DNA of 18,076 nucleotides. It comes from Verrucomicrobiota bacterium (lineage in GTDB: Bacteria > Verrucomicrobiota > Verrucomicrobiae > Limisphaerales > UBA11358). The notes below the pieces were generated by a model that saw only the letters and a list, made by a program, of their open reading frames with translations, was not told the DNA's origin and searched no databases. This document shows positions 7,855 through 16,468 of the stretch, in pieces (the stretch's first letter is position 1; every line of letters begins with the position of its first letter). The DNA is taken from contig JACZKP010000084.1 of assembly GCA_014860005.1 (NCBI GenBank), positions 1 through 18,076 of the forward strand, written 5' to 3'. The position numbers and the translations under genes are program-made.

Positions 7855-10800
7855 ATGAGCAAGAATTTCATCCGCATTGGGGGCGCGCGTGAGCACAATC
7901 TCAAAAACCTCACGCTGGAAATCCCGCGCGATAAGCTCGTGGTTATCACCGGCTTGAGCGGCAGTGGGAAGTCCTCGCTCGCCTTCGACACCATTTACGC
8001 GGAGGGGCAGCGCAAATACGTCGAGAGTCTCTCCGCCTACGCGCGTCAGTTTCTCGATCAGATGCAGAAGCCGGACGTGGATTACATCGAAGGCCTCTCG
8101 CCGGCCATTGCCATTGAACAGCGCAGTTCCGGCATGAATCCACGCTCGACGGTAGCGACGACCACGGAGATTTACGATTACCTGCGCCTGCTCTACGCGC
8201 ACATCGGCCAGCCGCATTGCCCGGAAACCGGCGCCCCCATTGCCGCGCAGACCACCAGCGACATCGTGGACAACTTGCTCGCGCTGCCGGAGAAAACCAA
8301 GGTGATGCTCCTCGCCCCGGTGGTGCGCGGACAGAAGGGCGAATTCCGGGACGTGATTGAGCGCCTGCAACGCGAAGGTTTCGTGCGGGCGCGGGTGGAT
8401 GGCGAACTCATCGAGTTGGGCAATCCCAACGTGCGCCTCAAGCTCGATCCGAAGCGGGCGCATACCATCGAGGCAGTGGTGGACCGGTTGGTGATGGACG
8501 ACAAGGTGCGCGTGCGGTTGCAGGACTCGGTGGAGACGGCGTTGCGTTGGGGCGAGGGCGTGATCCTGACGCTGCATCAGCCTCCTTCTGCGGAGAGCAA
8601 GATGAGTGGGTCGGCGGGTAAGCCGGTGAGTGGGAACCGCTCACTCACACAATTACCCACTCACTCACTCACGGGATTGGCAGCGGAAGCCTGGAGCGAA
8701 ACGCTTCATTCCAATCGCATGTATTCCCCGGCGATGGGCAGGAGTTACGATAAGCCGACCCCGAAGCATTTTTCCTTCAACGCCCCGAGCGGCGCCTGTC
8801 CGGTCTGTCACGGACTGGGTCAGAAAATGGTCTTCGATGAAGACCTGGTTGTCCCCGATCCGGACAAATCGTTGGATCAGGGTGCGGTTCTCCCCTGGCG
8901 GCGCGGGGGCAAGCGGATGGTGGTTTACTACAAGGCGATGCTGCGGGCGATTGCCGGGCATTACACCCAAAGCCTCGAAAAGCCTTACAAAGATTTGCCG
9001 GACGACTTCCAGACGACGCTGCTTCACGGCTCGGGCGACACGGAGATTGAATTCCATTTCTGGCGGGCGGGAAAGATGAGCACGGTGAAGCGGCCGTTCG
9101 AGGGTGTGTTGCCGAACATGGAGCGGCTTTACGCCGAGAGCGAAAGTGAGTTTACGCGCAACCGGCTCAAAGCCTTCATGAGTCCGCAGTTTTGTGATGC
9201 TTGCGAAGGCAGGCGGCTGCGCCCGGAGATTCTGGCGGTGACGCTGTGTGCTGACGTAGGACAGGCGTCGCGCCTGTCTCCATCTACCTCGGATGCAGTC
9301 AGAGACAGGCGCGACGCCCGTCCTACGATTCCCGGCCTTTCCATCATGGACGTTTGCTCGCTCTCGGTCGAAAAGGCCGACGAATTTTTCGCCGGTCTCA
9401 AGCTCACCGAATTCCAGGAAAAGATTGCCCACGAGTTGATCAAGGAAATCCGCGCGCGGCTGGGCTTTCTCAAGAACGTGGGGCTTGGCTACCTCACGCT
9501 CAATCGCGAGAGCGGCTCGCTCAGCGGCGGCGAGGCGCAACGCATCCGGCTGGCCACGCAGATCGGCGCGGGGCTGGTCGGCATCCTCTACATCCTCGAC
9601 GAACCCAGCATCGGTCTGCACCAACGCGACAACGACCGGCTGCTGGTCACATTGAAGGGACTGCGCGATCTGGGCAATTCCGTCATTGTGGTCGAGCACG
9701 ACGCCGACACGATGCGGCAGGCTGATTACGTGATCGATCTCGGGCCCGGCGCGGGGGTACGCGGCGGCGAACTGGTTGCGGCAGGCTCGTTTTCCGAAGT
9801 GTTGCGGCACGAACGCTCGCTCACGGCCAAGTATCTGCGTGGCGAACTCAACGTGCCCGTGCCCAAGCAACGCAAGCCGCCTTCGCGCGACCGCGGTTCG
9901 TTGGAAATCATTGGGGCAAGCGAGAACAATCTGCGCAACGTGGACGCGCGGATTCCCATCGGCCTGTTCACTTGCGTCACGGGTGTCAGCGGTTCCGGCA
10001 AGAGCACGCTGGTGGACGACGTGTTACGCCGCGCATTGATGCGGAAGTTTTACGGCTCGAAAGAGAAACCCGGTGCGCACCGCGACATTCGCAACTACGA
10101 AGGGCTGGAGAAGATCGTGGTCATTGATCAGTCACCCATTGGCCGCACGCCGCGCAGCAATCCCGCCACCTACACCGGGATGTTCAATGCCATCCGCGAT
10201 TTGTTTTCGCGGCTGCCCACCGCCAGAATCCGCGGTTACGAATCCGGCCGGTTCAGCTTCAACGTCAAGGGCGGCCGATGCGAGAAGTGCCAGGGCGATG
10301 GTCTGCTCAAGATTGAAATGCACTTTCTGCCACCGGTGTATGTAACTTGCGAAGCGTGCAATGGACGGCGTTACAATCGTGAGACGCTCGAAATCGCCTA
10401 CAAAGGCATGAACATCGCCGACGTGCTCGACATGACGGTGGACGAGGCAGTGAATTTTTTCCGCGCCGTGCCGCTGATCTATGATCCGCTGCTGACGCTG
10501 GCAGAAGTCGGGTTGGGTTACATCCGGCTCGGGCAGTCGGGCACGACGCTGAGTGGCGGCGAGGCGCAACGCATCAAGCTGGCCGCCGAATTGAGCCGCA
10601 AGCAGACCGGGCGCACGCTTTACATTCTCGACGAGCCGACCACCGGCCTGCACTTCCATGACGTGGCGAAACTGCTGGAAGTGCTGTTCAAGTTGCGCGC
10701 GTCCGGCAACACGCTGCTGGTCATTGAACACAATCTCGACGTGATCAAGACGGCGGATTGGATCATTGACCTGGGTCCCGAAGGCGGCGACGGCGGCGGG

Positions 10801-10908
10801 CGTGTGGTGGTGCAAGGCACGCCGGAACAGGTGGTCGCCTGTGCCGAAAGCCACACGGGGCGTTATCTGAAATCTGTGCTGGCGCCGCAACTTGCCCGCA
10901 AACTCTGA
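7855..10908 (+). CDS. uvrA: Excinuclease ABC subunit UvrA
   Basis: This is the damage-recognition ATPase of nucleotide excision repair, which loads UvrB on lesions. It has two ABC ATPase modules. The first has Walker [10 protein letters not shown] (residues 33-41), signature LSGGEAQR (556-563) and [10 protein letters not shown]. The second has Walker [10 protein letters not shown] (710-718), signature LSGGEAQR (899-906) and [10 protein letters not shown]. One zinc module uses C315/C318 with C447/C450, the other C809/C812 with C832/C835. At 1017 residues it is about 75 longer than E. coli UvrA. Two non-conserved in-frame segments explain much of this: residues about 249-275 (repetitive DNA) and 467-491 (a palindromic repeat). 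All catalytic motifs are intact, so the protein is probably functional. The ATG at 7855 gives the standard N-terminus. Confidence 0.97.
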   Translation: MSKNFIRIGGAREHNLKNLTLEIPRDKLVVITGLSGSGKSSLAFDTIYAEGQRKYVESLSAYARQFLDQMQKPDVDYIEGLSPAIAIEQRSSGMNPRSTVATTTEIYDYLRLLYAHIGQPHCPETGAPIAAQTTSDIVDNLLALPEKTKVMLLAPVVRGQKGEFRDVIERLQREGFVRARVDGELIELGNPNVRLKLDPKRAHTIEAVVDRLVMDDKVRVRLQDSVETALRWGEGVILTLHQPPSAESKMSGSAGKPVSGNRSLTQLPTHSLTGLAAEAWSETLHSNRMYSPAMGRSYDKPTPKHFSFNAPSGACPVCHGLGQKMVFDEDLVVPDPDKSLDQGAVLPWRRGGKRMVVYYKAMLRAIAGHYTQSLEKPYKDLPDDFQTTLLHGSGDTEIEFHFWRAGKMSTVKRPFEGVLPNMERLYAESESEFTRNRLKAFMSPQFCDACEGRRLRPEILAVTLCADVGQASRLSPSTSDAVRDRRDARPTIPGLSIMDVCSLSVEKADEFFAGLKLTEFQEKIAHELIKEIRARLGFLKNVGLGYLTLNRESGSLSGGEAQRIRLATQIGAGLVGILYILDEPSIGLHQRDNDRLLVTLKGLRDLGNSVIVVEHDADTMRQADYVIDLGPGAGVRGGELVAAGSFSEVLRHERSLTAKYLRGELNVPVPKQRKPPSRDRGSLEIIGASENNLRNVDARIPIGLFTCVTGVSGSGKSTLVDDVLRRALMRKFYGSKEKPGAHRDIRNYEGLEKIVVIDQSPIGRTPRSNPATYTGMFNAIRDLFSRLPTARIRGYESGRFSFNVKGGRCEKCQGDGLLKIEMHFLPPVYVTCEACNGRRYNRETLEIAYKGMNIADVLDMTVDEAVNFFRAVPLIYDPLLTLAEVGLGYIRLGQSGTTLSGGEAQRIKLAAELSRKQTGRTLYILDEPTTGLHFHDVAKLLEVLFKLRASGNTLLVIEHNLDVIKTADWIIDLGPEGGDGGGRVVVQGTPEQVVACAESHTGRYLKSVLAPQLARKL
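8601..8676 (+). repeat. Repetitive in-frame segment inside uvrA (TGAGTGGG / CACTCACT)
   Basis: GTGAGTGGG at 8626-8634 is the exact inverse of CCCACTCAC at 8656-8664. A further TGAGTGGGT copy lies at 8603-8611, and a short tandem of CACT/TCAC units runs to about 8672. The segment encodes a Ser/Thr/Gly-rich stretch between VILTLHQPP and [14 protein letters not shown], where UvrA proteins usually have only a short loop before the zinc module. It keeps the frame open. Confidence 0.6.
9255..9327. repeat. REP-doublet-like palindrome inside uvrA, in frame
   Basis: Two 26-base arms (9255-9280 and 9302-9327) are inverted copies with a single mismatch, separated by 21 bases. Each arm starts, read from its outer end, with CGTAG followed by a hairpin of about 8 base pairs (GACAGGCG on one side, CGCCTGTC on the other). 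This is the GTAG-plus-hairpin design of REP elements, arranged as an inverted pair. It encodes residues 467-491 of UvrA (VGQASRLS ... DRRDARPT) with no stop or shift. It lies between the strand that ends LAVTL and the IPGLSIMDV strand, a variable loop in UvrA. Confidence 0.85.
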
Positions 10909-10968
10909 CTTCAGGAGAATTCGATTTAACCCTTTTCGCTAAGGCGCTGCTTGGCTTAGATTGCCTGC

Positions 10969-13647
10969 ATGGTAAGGCTGCGCAAATGGTGGTTGGTTGG
11001 AGTGCTGCTGCTGACGGGCGGCGGTCAACTCCCAGCCGCCACCCCGGCCGAGACGCAGGCGTACCGCGCGGCTACGAACGCGCTCAACGACGGGTTTCTG
11101 GATCGTGCGGAGCGGGAACTGGGTGAGTTCGTCACGAATCATCCGGCTTCGGAGTACCTGACCGAGGCAATTGTGCTCCAGGCGCAGGCCCAGATCCAGC
11201 AACGCAAGTATGCCGAAGCCATCGCTTTGTTGACGGCGCGCCAGCCCCAGGCAGACCAGCGGGCAGATGAATATCTCTACTGGATTGGCGAAGCGCAGTT
11301 TCGGAGTCTCAATTACGTTGCCGCCGCCGAAACCTTCGGCAAATTGTCGGCCACCTTCCCGCAATCGTCGCGCCGACTCGCGGCCAGCGTCACCGAAGCG
11401 GCGGCTCACGTCGAGTTGGGCCAATGGACCAACGTGGTCGAGCTGCTTCGGAAACCCGAAGGCGCTTTTCAGCAGGCGGCGGCCGGCAACGTGGGCAATG
11501 AACTGGCCGCGCGCGGCTTCCTGCTGTGGGCCGAGGCGGAATTACAGCAGGACAATCATGCCGGGGCGGAAGCCGCCCTCCAGCCGGTCAAGGATGCCCA
11601 GCTCGCCCCTGAACTGAACTGGCGCCGACAGTATTTGGTGTGCCGGATTCAACTCAAGCTGAAGAAAACCCAGGAGGCGCTCCAAGGCAGCGATGAGCTG
11701 TTGACCATCGCAAAGTTCAGCAAGCGACTGGATTTGATCGGCGAAAGCGTGGCGTTCCGTGCCAGCATTTTTGAACAACTCGGAGACCTGGGCAAAGCAG
11801 CGGCTTTCTACGAACTCAATCTCACCCCGGAAACGCCCGTGGAACGCCAGCGGCAGGCGCTCGCCAAAATTGTCGAGCTGGCGCTCGCGCAGAATCAACT
11901 GCCCACCGCAATCCAGCGACTGGAAAGATTCCTGGGCAGCTTTACCAATGCGCCCTCGACAGATATGGCCTTGCTGACGCTGGGCGAGTTGCAACTCAGA
12001 CAGCACGTGACGCTCACGGGCACCAACGTGCCGGCGGGCGGCGCGCAATTGACCAACCAATTACAGCAGGCGCTGGCGAGCTTTGACCGGTTGATCAACG
12101 GCTTCACCAACAGTCCGCTGATAGGCAAGGCCCAACTGGGACGCGGCTGGTGTTACTGGCTGGCGGGACAGATGCCCGCCAGCAGCGAGGCCTTCAAGAC
12201 CGCGGTGGCGCTATTGCCGCCCTCCGCCGACCTGGCCGTGGCCCGCTTCAAACTGGCGGACACGCTGTTTGCCCAGAATGATTTTGCCGGCGCGCTGGGG
12301 CTTTATCGCGGCGCACTCGCGGTGGCCGCGGATTGGCCGCTTGCCAGGGAAGCGCTGACGTCCCGGGCGCTATACCAAGCGCTTCGGGCCAGCTTGAAAT
12401 TGAATGACCGCGCGGCGGCGACCGAAGCAATGCGGCGAATCCTGGAGTTCACGCCCGACAGTAAAGTGGCGGCGGACGGCCTGCTGTTGACCGGTCAGGG
12501 ATTTGCCGATGCCGGCGAGCCGGAGCAAGCCCAAGCGTTGTTCAAGGAATTCGTGGAGAAATTTCCCGAAGCCGAAGACCGCCCGGCAGTGGAACTCCTG
12601 CTGGCCGGCGCGCTGGAGCAAAAGTCCGAGTGGGTGCCGGCCATCGCCCAGTATGATTCATGGCTGGAGCGGTTTGCCACCAATCGGCTGCGTCCGCAGG
12701 CGGAGTTTTCGCGCGCGATGTCACATTTCCACGCCGGGAACGAAACCAACGCGCTTTCGGGGTTCACCAATTTCGTCACCCGGTTCGCGACGCATACGCT
12801 TGCGCCGCTGGCACAATGGTGGGTGGCGGATTATCACTGGCGCCGGGGAGAATTCGCCGACGCGGAACTTAACTACAAGCTGTTGTTCCAGACGTGGCGC
12901 AGTTCTGAACTGGCCTATCCAGCCGGCATGATGGCTGGGCGCGCGGCGACCGGTTGGCGCAACTATCAAAACGCCATCAACCATTTCACCCGCTTGACCA
13001 GCGACACGAACTGTCCGGTGGATCTGCGTATCGAGGCCACTCTGGCTTACGGTGGCGCGTTGATGCTGCTGCCCCCGGCGGAAACCAATAAGCTCGCCAA
13101 CTTCCAGGAAGCCATCCGGGTGTTTGGCACGCTGCCGCAGTTGTATCCGGGGACACCGTCGTCGGCTCAGGCTTGGGGTGAAATCGGGAATTGCTATCTG
13201 CAGCTCGCCGCCCGGGATCCCGCCTCGTATCTGGCCGCGTCAAACGCCTTTCACCAGGTGATGAATTCCCCGCAGGCCAGCGTCGCGCTCCGCAGTCAGG
13301 CCGCGGTGGGGTTGGCAAAAGTGGTTGAAGGCCTGGCCGGGCAAAAGGCCGGCGCGGAAAAAGCCGCCTTGCTCAAACTGGCTCGTGATCATTACCTCGA
13401 CGTGTTCTACGCCAAGCATCTACGCGACGGCGAGACGAAGGATTTGTTTTGGGTTAAAGAAGCCGGTTTGGGAGCGGTGCGAGTGGTTGAATCCTTCGCG
13501 GCGGCGAATGCCCTAAGTTCCCGTGAGGAATGGCAGCAGGTCAAACGGCTCTGCGAAGCCATGCAGGAACTGCTGCCACCGTTGCGCCCACGGCTTGAGC
13601 GCATTATTGCCAAGGCCCGGGAACACTTGCCGCCGGAAGAAAACTAG
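10969..13647 (+). CDS. Exported tetratricopeptide-repeat protein
   Basis: An 892-residue protein that starts with a signal peptide (basic MVRLRKWW, hydrophobic LVGVLLLTGGG, likely cleavage near LPAA, residues 22-25). The rest is alanine/leucine-rich helical repeats of about 34-40 residues. TPR-like pairs are visible, for example YRAATNALNDGFLDRAEREL (about 32-51), YAEAIALL, YVAAAETFGKLSATFP, FAGALGLYRGAL and FADAELNYKLLF. The pattern resembles large YbgF/BamD-like periplasmic TPR proteins of Verrucomicrobiota, which serve as protein-interaction scaffolds. No enzymatic motif is seen and no partner can be named. It begins 60 bases after uvrA, with no strong ribosome-binding site, and ends 52 bases before the iron-sulfur carrier gene. 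There is no sign of truncation. Confidence 0.85.
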   Translation: MVRLRKWWLVGVLLLTGGGQLPAATPAETQAYRAATNALNDGFLDRAERELGEFVTNHPASEYLTEAIVLQAQAQIQQRKYAEAIALLTARQPQADQRADEYLYWIGEAQFRSLNYVAAAETFGKLSATFPQSSRRLAASVTEAAAHVELGQWTNVVELLRKPEGAFQQAAAGNVGNELAARGFLLWAEAELQQDNHAGAEAALQPVKDAQLAPELNWRRQYLVCRIQLKLKKTQEALQGSDELLTIAKFSKRLDLIGESVAFRASIFEQLGDLGKAAAFYELNLTPETPVERQRQALAKIVELALAQNQLPTAIQRLERFLGSFTNAPSTDMALLTLGELQLRQHVTLTGTNVPAGGAQLTNQLQQALASFDRLINGFTNSPLIGKAQLGRGWCYWLAGQMPASSEAFKTAVALLPPSADLAVARFKLADTLFAQNDFAGALGLYRGALAVAADWPLAREALTSRALYQALRASLKLNDRAAATEAMRRILEFTPDSKVAADGLLLTGQGFADAGEPEQAQALFKEFVEKFPEAEDRPAVELLLAGALEQKSEWVPAIAQYDSWLERFATNRLRPQAEFSRAMSHFHAGNETNALSGFTNFVTRFATHTLAPLAQWWVADYHWRRGEFADAELNYKLLFQTWRSSELAYPAGMMAGRAATGWRNYQNAINHFTRLTSDTNCPVDLRIEATLAYGGALMLLPPAETNKLANFQEAIRVFGTLPQLYPGTPSSAQAWGEIGNCYLQLAARDPASYLAASNAFHQVMNSPQASVALRSQAAVGLAKVVEGLAGQKAGAEKAALLKLARDHYLDVFYAKHLRDGETKDLFWVKEAGLGAVRVVESFAAANALSSREEWQQVKRLCEAMQELLPPLRPRLERIIAKAREHLPPEEN

Positions 13648-13655
13648 CCGGTGGT

Positions 13656-13684
13656 TTGACAGATCGTTGACTGGTGGGTAGCTT
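13656..13684 (+). promoter_or_regulatory. Predicted promoter for the iron-sulfur carrier gene
   Basis: TTGACA (13656-13661) is a perfect -35 box. It is followed by a 17-base spacer and a weak TAGCTT -10 box (13679-13684). Transcription would start near 13691, leaving a very short leader before the ATG at 13700. The perfect -35 and ideal spacing support it; the weak -10 box does not. Confidence 0.4.
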
Positions 13685-13699
13685 CAACGGGAATCAAGC

Positions 13700-14047
13700 A
13701 TGACTGACACTGTGACAAATGATGCCATCGTCAACCTCACCGCTGCTGCGGCGTTGGAGGTGAAGTCCATGCTGACGAAACCCGAGAACCGCGGCAGGCA
13801 CCTGCGCGTTTACGTGGAGCAGGGCGGCTGCTCCGGCATGCAGTACGGCATGACTTTTGATGAGCAGCGCGAGGGAGACGTGATCGCAGAACATGGCGAC
13901 GTGGCCGTGCTGGTGGATTCCTTCAGTGCCCAATACCTCCGCGGTTCGGTGGTGGACTTCAGCGACGCCCTGACCGGGGGCGGATTCAAGCTCACCAACC
14001 CGAACGCAAAACAAAGCTGCGGCTGCGGCAAATCCTTTGAGACCTGA
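13700..14047 (+). CDS. A-type iron-sulfur cluster carrier (IscA/ErpA/SufA family)
   Basis: A 115-residue HesB-family protein that receives and passes on Fe-S clusters to apo-enzymes in the cytoplasm. The three conserved cysteines are present: C44 in GGCSGMQYGM, and C107 and C109 in SCGCGKSF near the C-terminus. The rest matches the family fold, including LTAAAALEVKSML, LRVYVEQGGC and VVDFSDALTGGGFKLTNPNA. The length is typical (about 105-120). The glutamine-tyrosine after the first cysteine and the ErpA-like FxLTNPNA make ErpA the closest guess, but IscA and SufA cannot be separated by eye. No isc or suf genes are adjacent. A terminator follows. Confidence 0.93.
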   Translation: MTDTVTNDAIVNLTAAAALEVKSMLTKPENRGRHLRVYVEQGGCSGMQYGMTFDEQREGDVIAEHGDVAVLVDSFSAQYLRGSVVDFSDALTGGGFKLTNPNAKQSCGCGKSFET

Positions 14048-14073
14048 GCAAGCTTGATCAGTTTGCTCCGGCC

Positions 14074-14113
14074 GAAAAAACGCCGGCCCGTGTGATGCGG
14101 GCCGGCTTCTTTT
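14074..14113. terminator. Bidirectional intrinsic terminator
   Basis: A perfect 9-bp stem GCCGGCCCG / CGGGCCGGC (14082-14090 and 14098-14106) with a 7-base loop is followed by TTCTTTT on the plus strand. An A run lies on its left side (a T run on the minus strand). It can end the iron-sulfur carrier transcript and also stop leftward transcription from the group II intron remnant. Confidence 0.85.
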
Positions 14114-14193
14114 GACCCCGCGCTGAAATCGAAGCAGCCAACCTGCGTAACGCCCTTGCTTCTAAAGGGAAAAATAGATTTGGTCAAACGCGC

Positions 14194-14593
14194 TCACTCC
14201 AGATCAGGCTGTTGTTTGCTCGTCTGGGCTACGCTGAAGTAGCCTGCCCAGCCGCGCAGTAGCGGTTTCAGTTCCTCAAGGAACTGCCGCAGGTTGCGGC
14301 CGCTTCCTTGCCGGAACTTCTCCCGCAGTTTGGCTTTGAACCGGGCCACGCTTTGGGGCGCGACTCGCACCCGGCTTTCCTGCTCCGCCGTCAGGGAGAA
14401 GCCCAGGAACTTTCTTTTCCACGGGCCTTCCACTGCGCTCCTGAGTCGGTTGACCGGCAGTTTGAGTTGCTCGCGCAGGAACCGGGTCAGCGATTGCATC
14501 ACGCGCGCTCCGGCCCGGCGGCGACCGACGTAGAGGGTGCAGTCGGCGGCCTGCCGGCAGCAGCGGTGGCCACGCTCCTTGGGTTGCGCCTCT
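14194..14593 (-). pseudogene. Group II intron reverse transcriptase/maturase fragment
   Basis: Read leftward, the frame contains ERGHRCC, then LYVGRRRAGARVMQSL, KRKFLGFSLT, RVAPQSVARFKAKLREKF and FLEELKPLLRGWAGYF. These are the end of the RT domain and the maturase (X) domain of group II intron-encoded proteins. The catalytic YADD box is replaced by QAAD, so reverse transcription is lost. The N-terminal RT domain is missing upstream of about 14593. The C-terminus stops soon after GWAGYF, without the usual DGW and DNA-binding/endonuclease parts. No intron RNA domain V/VI could be picked out nearby. It is a decayed retroelement scrap. Confidence 0.85.
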
Positions 14594-14633
14594 GCAGTGC
14601 CATCTCCCACCATTGCGCAATTCTGAGAAGATG

Positions 14634-14935
14634 TTTTAACGCAGAGGACGCGGAGGTTGGCGCGGAGGAACGCAGGGGTGAATCGCTTTGCAGTGCTGTT
14701 TGTCAGCATCCTCGCGCGCCGCGAGGATTTTGGAGTGCGGTGACTTGTCGCCGCTTTGGTGGCTTTGCCGACTTGTCGGCGAAGCAGAGCCGCATTCAGC
14801 GGCTCGCGGAGAAGATTGGACGACGGTTCGCGATTGACGGCGACGAGTCGCCTGCCAAAAGCGCGGACAAGTCCGCGCACTCCAAAGTGGTTGCGGCTTC
14901 GCCGCGCTGCGTCTTGGCGTCTTGGCGTTGAATTC
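14634..14935. repeat. Hairpin-rich intergenic repeat block with CTTG/CAAG loops
   Basis: A gene-free block of about 300 bases. A series of perfect or near-perfect hairpins is visible: 14711-14725 (CTCGCG stem), 14737-14754 (loop CTTG), 14767-14780 (loop CTTG), 14788-14804 (AGCCGC stem), 14839-14852 (loop CGAG) and 14861-14878 (loop CAAG, the complement of CTTG). The outer parts, TTTGGAGTGCG at 14729-14739 and CGCACTCCAAA at 14876-14886, are exact inverses, so this inner part is one 158-base inverted-repeat element. It is flanked by purine-rich CGCAGAGGACGCGGAGG-like sequence on the left and its counterpart (CGTCTTGGCGTCTTGGCG) on the right. Confidence 0.7.
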
Positions 14936-14958
14936 CGACGGCATCGTTACGAGCTAAC

Positions 14959-14992
14959 AAAAAATCAAGCCGGCCCTGAGGGCCGGCTTGAT
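14959..14992 (-). terminator. Intrinsic terminator of the first PEP-CTERM gene
   Basis: A perfect 13-bp stem (14964-14976 with 14980-14992) with a 3-base loop is followed on the minus strand by a six-T run. It lies about 38 bases after the stop of the PEP-CTERM gene, in the correct orientation. Confidence 0.9.
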
Positions 14993-15030
14993 GTGCAAAC
15001 GAAGGTGGAAAACGCCAAACAACTCAACCC

Positions 15031-15858
15031 TTACGCCTGGCGATTCTTGCGCAGCATCCGCAGAGTGCTCATCCCGAACGGCAGGAGCAGCAATGCACCG
15101 GCGATCACCGTTGTGGGTTCGGGAACGACAGTTACCGAGTCGATTCCCTCAATCCCTTGAATCCAATACTGGCCGGTGATCGTAAGAGGCGCATTTCCCA
15201 ACATCCAAGCAGCGGCATTATCCATCGCAGCTTGGTCAGGAGTGGTGCCGCCGGGCCACCAAGCGTTTCCGACGCCGACATAGACGAGTTCGTCAACCAA
15301 GGCCGTACCGTTGCCGGACATATAGTAGATGTCATCTCCGCCGCCCTTGGTCCGGTCAGCCCCCCAGTTAACGCCGTACCTAGTCGTACCGTTGTAGGTG
15401 TAACCGATGAAGTTTCCCGCGTAGACAAGGGTATCACCTAAGTCACTACTGTGGATTGCGAAGGTGAGATCTTCCAGCTTGAACTGGCTTGCTAACGATC
15501 CATCGCCATACGCGTGCAGACCGAAATGCAGCCGGTTGCCATATTCATTGTTGAACGGCGACGCCAGCGGGCCAGCAACTCCCATCCAACTGTTGAAGCT
15601 AGTCACCATGACATCGCCGGGCTGTATGGTTGGTCCGGCAACTTCATAAGCGGACGGGCTTACTGTCCGGTCACCAGTCGTACCCAGGCCGTTCTCCAAG
15701 GAAGACAATGCATTGGCTGCGTATACGGCCCAGCCTGACTGCGAACTGAAGGCGTTCGGTGCCGAAGAAGCGAAGACGTCCAGCGTAATCGCTGCACTCG
15801 CCGTCCACGCGCTCGCGAGCATTGCTGCCGCTGTGATTGTTGCTATTTTGAACTTCAT
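15031..15858 (-). CDS. PEP-CTERM sorting-domain protein, hypothetical
   Basis: A 275-residue exported protein. The N-terminal signal peptide is MKFKIATITAAAMLASAWTASA, with cleavage likely after residue 22 or 23. The C-terminus has the PEP-CTERM sorting signal: VPEPTT at about 245-250, a hydrophobic helix IAGALLLLPFG, and a basic tail RMLRKNRQA. PEP-CTERM proteins are recognised by an exosortase and linked to the cell surface or extracellular matrix; no exosortase is in this window. The middle domain is rich in Gly, Asn, Tyr and Trp and has no recognisable enzyme motif. I chose the ATG at 15858 because AAGGAGA sits about 7 bases upstream and a proper signal peptide follows; the frame is open 66 bases further. 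A strong terminator follows the stop. It is monocistronic. Confidence 0.92.
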   Translation of the reverse strand: MKFKIATITAAAMLASAWTASAAITLDVFASSAPNAFSSQSGWAVYAANALSSLENGLGTTGDRTVSPSAYEVAGPTIQPGDVMVTSFNSWMGVAGPLASPFNNEYGNRLHFGLHAYGDGSLASQFKLEDLTFAIHSSDLGDTLVYAGNFIGYTYNGTTRYGVNWGADRTKGGGDDIYYMSGNGTALVDELVYVGVGNAWWPGGTTPDQAAMDNAAAWMLGNAPLTITGQYWIQGIEGIDSVTVVPEPTTVIAGALLLLPFGMSTLRMLRKNRQA

Positions 15859-15961
15859 GATATTTCTCCTTCTGCTGTTGGTTACATTTTTTACGTTACG
15901 TCGGCCGACCACATGGACGGTCATTGCTGGTTCGTTTATCGCACAAGCGGTGTCCGCCCCT

Positions 15962-16026
15962 CTATCCCATTTTGGGCCATCTTAGTGCATGTTTGGGACA
16001 TCGGGGGGAAAGCTGAAATTGGGAAA
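15962..16026 (-). promoter_or_regulatory. Shared upstream element, copy A (before first PEP-CTERM gene)
   Basis: These 65 bases align without gaps to 17464-17528 with 54 identities, including a 22-base identical core (15993-16014, reading TTTGGGACATCG then a G run and AAAGC). Two GGGACATC-type boxes are at 15974-15981 (GGGCCATC) and 15995-16002, 21 bases apart. The element ends 103 bases upstream of the start codon. A regulatory role is inferred only from its matched location upstream of both PEP-CTERM genes. Confidence 0.55.
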
Positions 16027-16468
16027 GCTGAAAGCTGAAATGGGCGGAGGGCCAGAATCGGAGGGAAAAAGCTGGAAGCAGAGAACTGACCCGCCAGCGT
16101 CTTGACGTGCGCCAGGGGTCTGGCGCTTTGAATAGCAGAACAGGTAACTGGACGCGCCAAAGTTTCTCGACGCGATGCGAGTTGCGGGCGCTGAAGCGGG
16201 CTGAAGCCCGCGCTCCGGGGCGCGGCATTCATGCCGCTTCACGGCGAATGCCTCCGGGCGGAGGTCGAAGAATTTACGCGCGCCCATATCGGGCGGGCAA
16301 TCCGCAGCCCGCCGCTGGGGGATGGCAAACGCCGGCACGCACGGCTTGTCCCGCCGCAGGTTGCGATGGCGGAAGTGACGCACCCTACCTGAAAGCCGGC
16401 AGGCCGGTCTGGAAGGACCGGCCTGAAGGTGGGCAGAAAATGGTTTGTTTCGGTAGCCAACTCAGCCG
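16009..16468. repeat. Intergenic repeat array between the PEP-CTERM genes
   Basis: No gene is supported. A run of GAAAGCTGAAA-like units (16009-16040) is followed by many hairpins: 16109-16126 (GCGCCAG stem, loop GGGT), 16196-16211 (GCGGGC stem, loop TGAA), 16222-16237 (GCGGCA stem, loop TTCA, the complement of TGAA), 16251-16264 (CCTCC stem, loop GGGC), 16292-16313 (GGCGGGC stem) and 16402-16423 (GGCCGGTCT stem with one wobble, loop GGAA). The last lies downstream of the second PEP-CTERM gene and might end its transcript, though it lacks a T run. Confidence 0.65.

Noticed and set aside
8665..9870. Long open frame antisense to uvrA (about 400 codons), and similar long frames opposite the rfb genes and the TPR gene
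   Set aside because: The sense genes are certain, and the antisense products have no family-like sequence. Long antisense frames are expected in GC-rich coding DNA.
14591..14880. N-terminal extension of the group II maturase frame
   Set aside because: The frame stays open upstream of 14593, but its sequence derives from the intergenic hairpin block, not from an RT domain.
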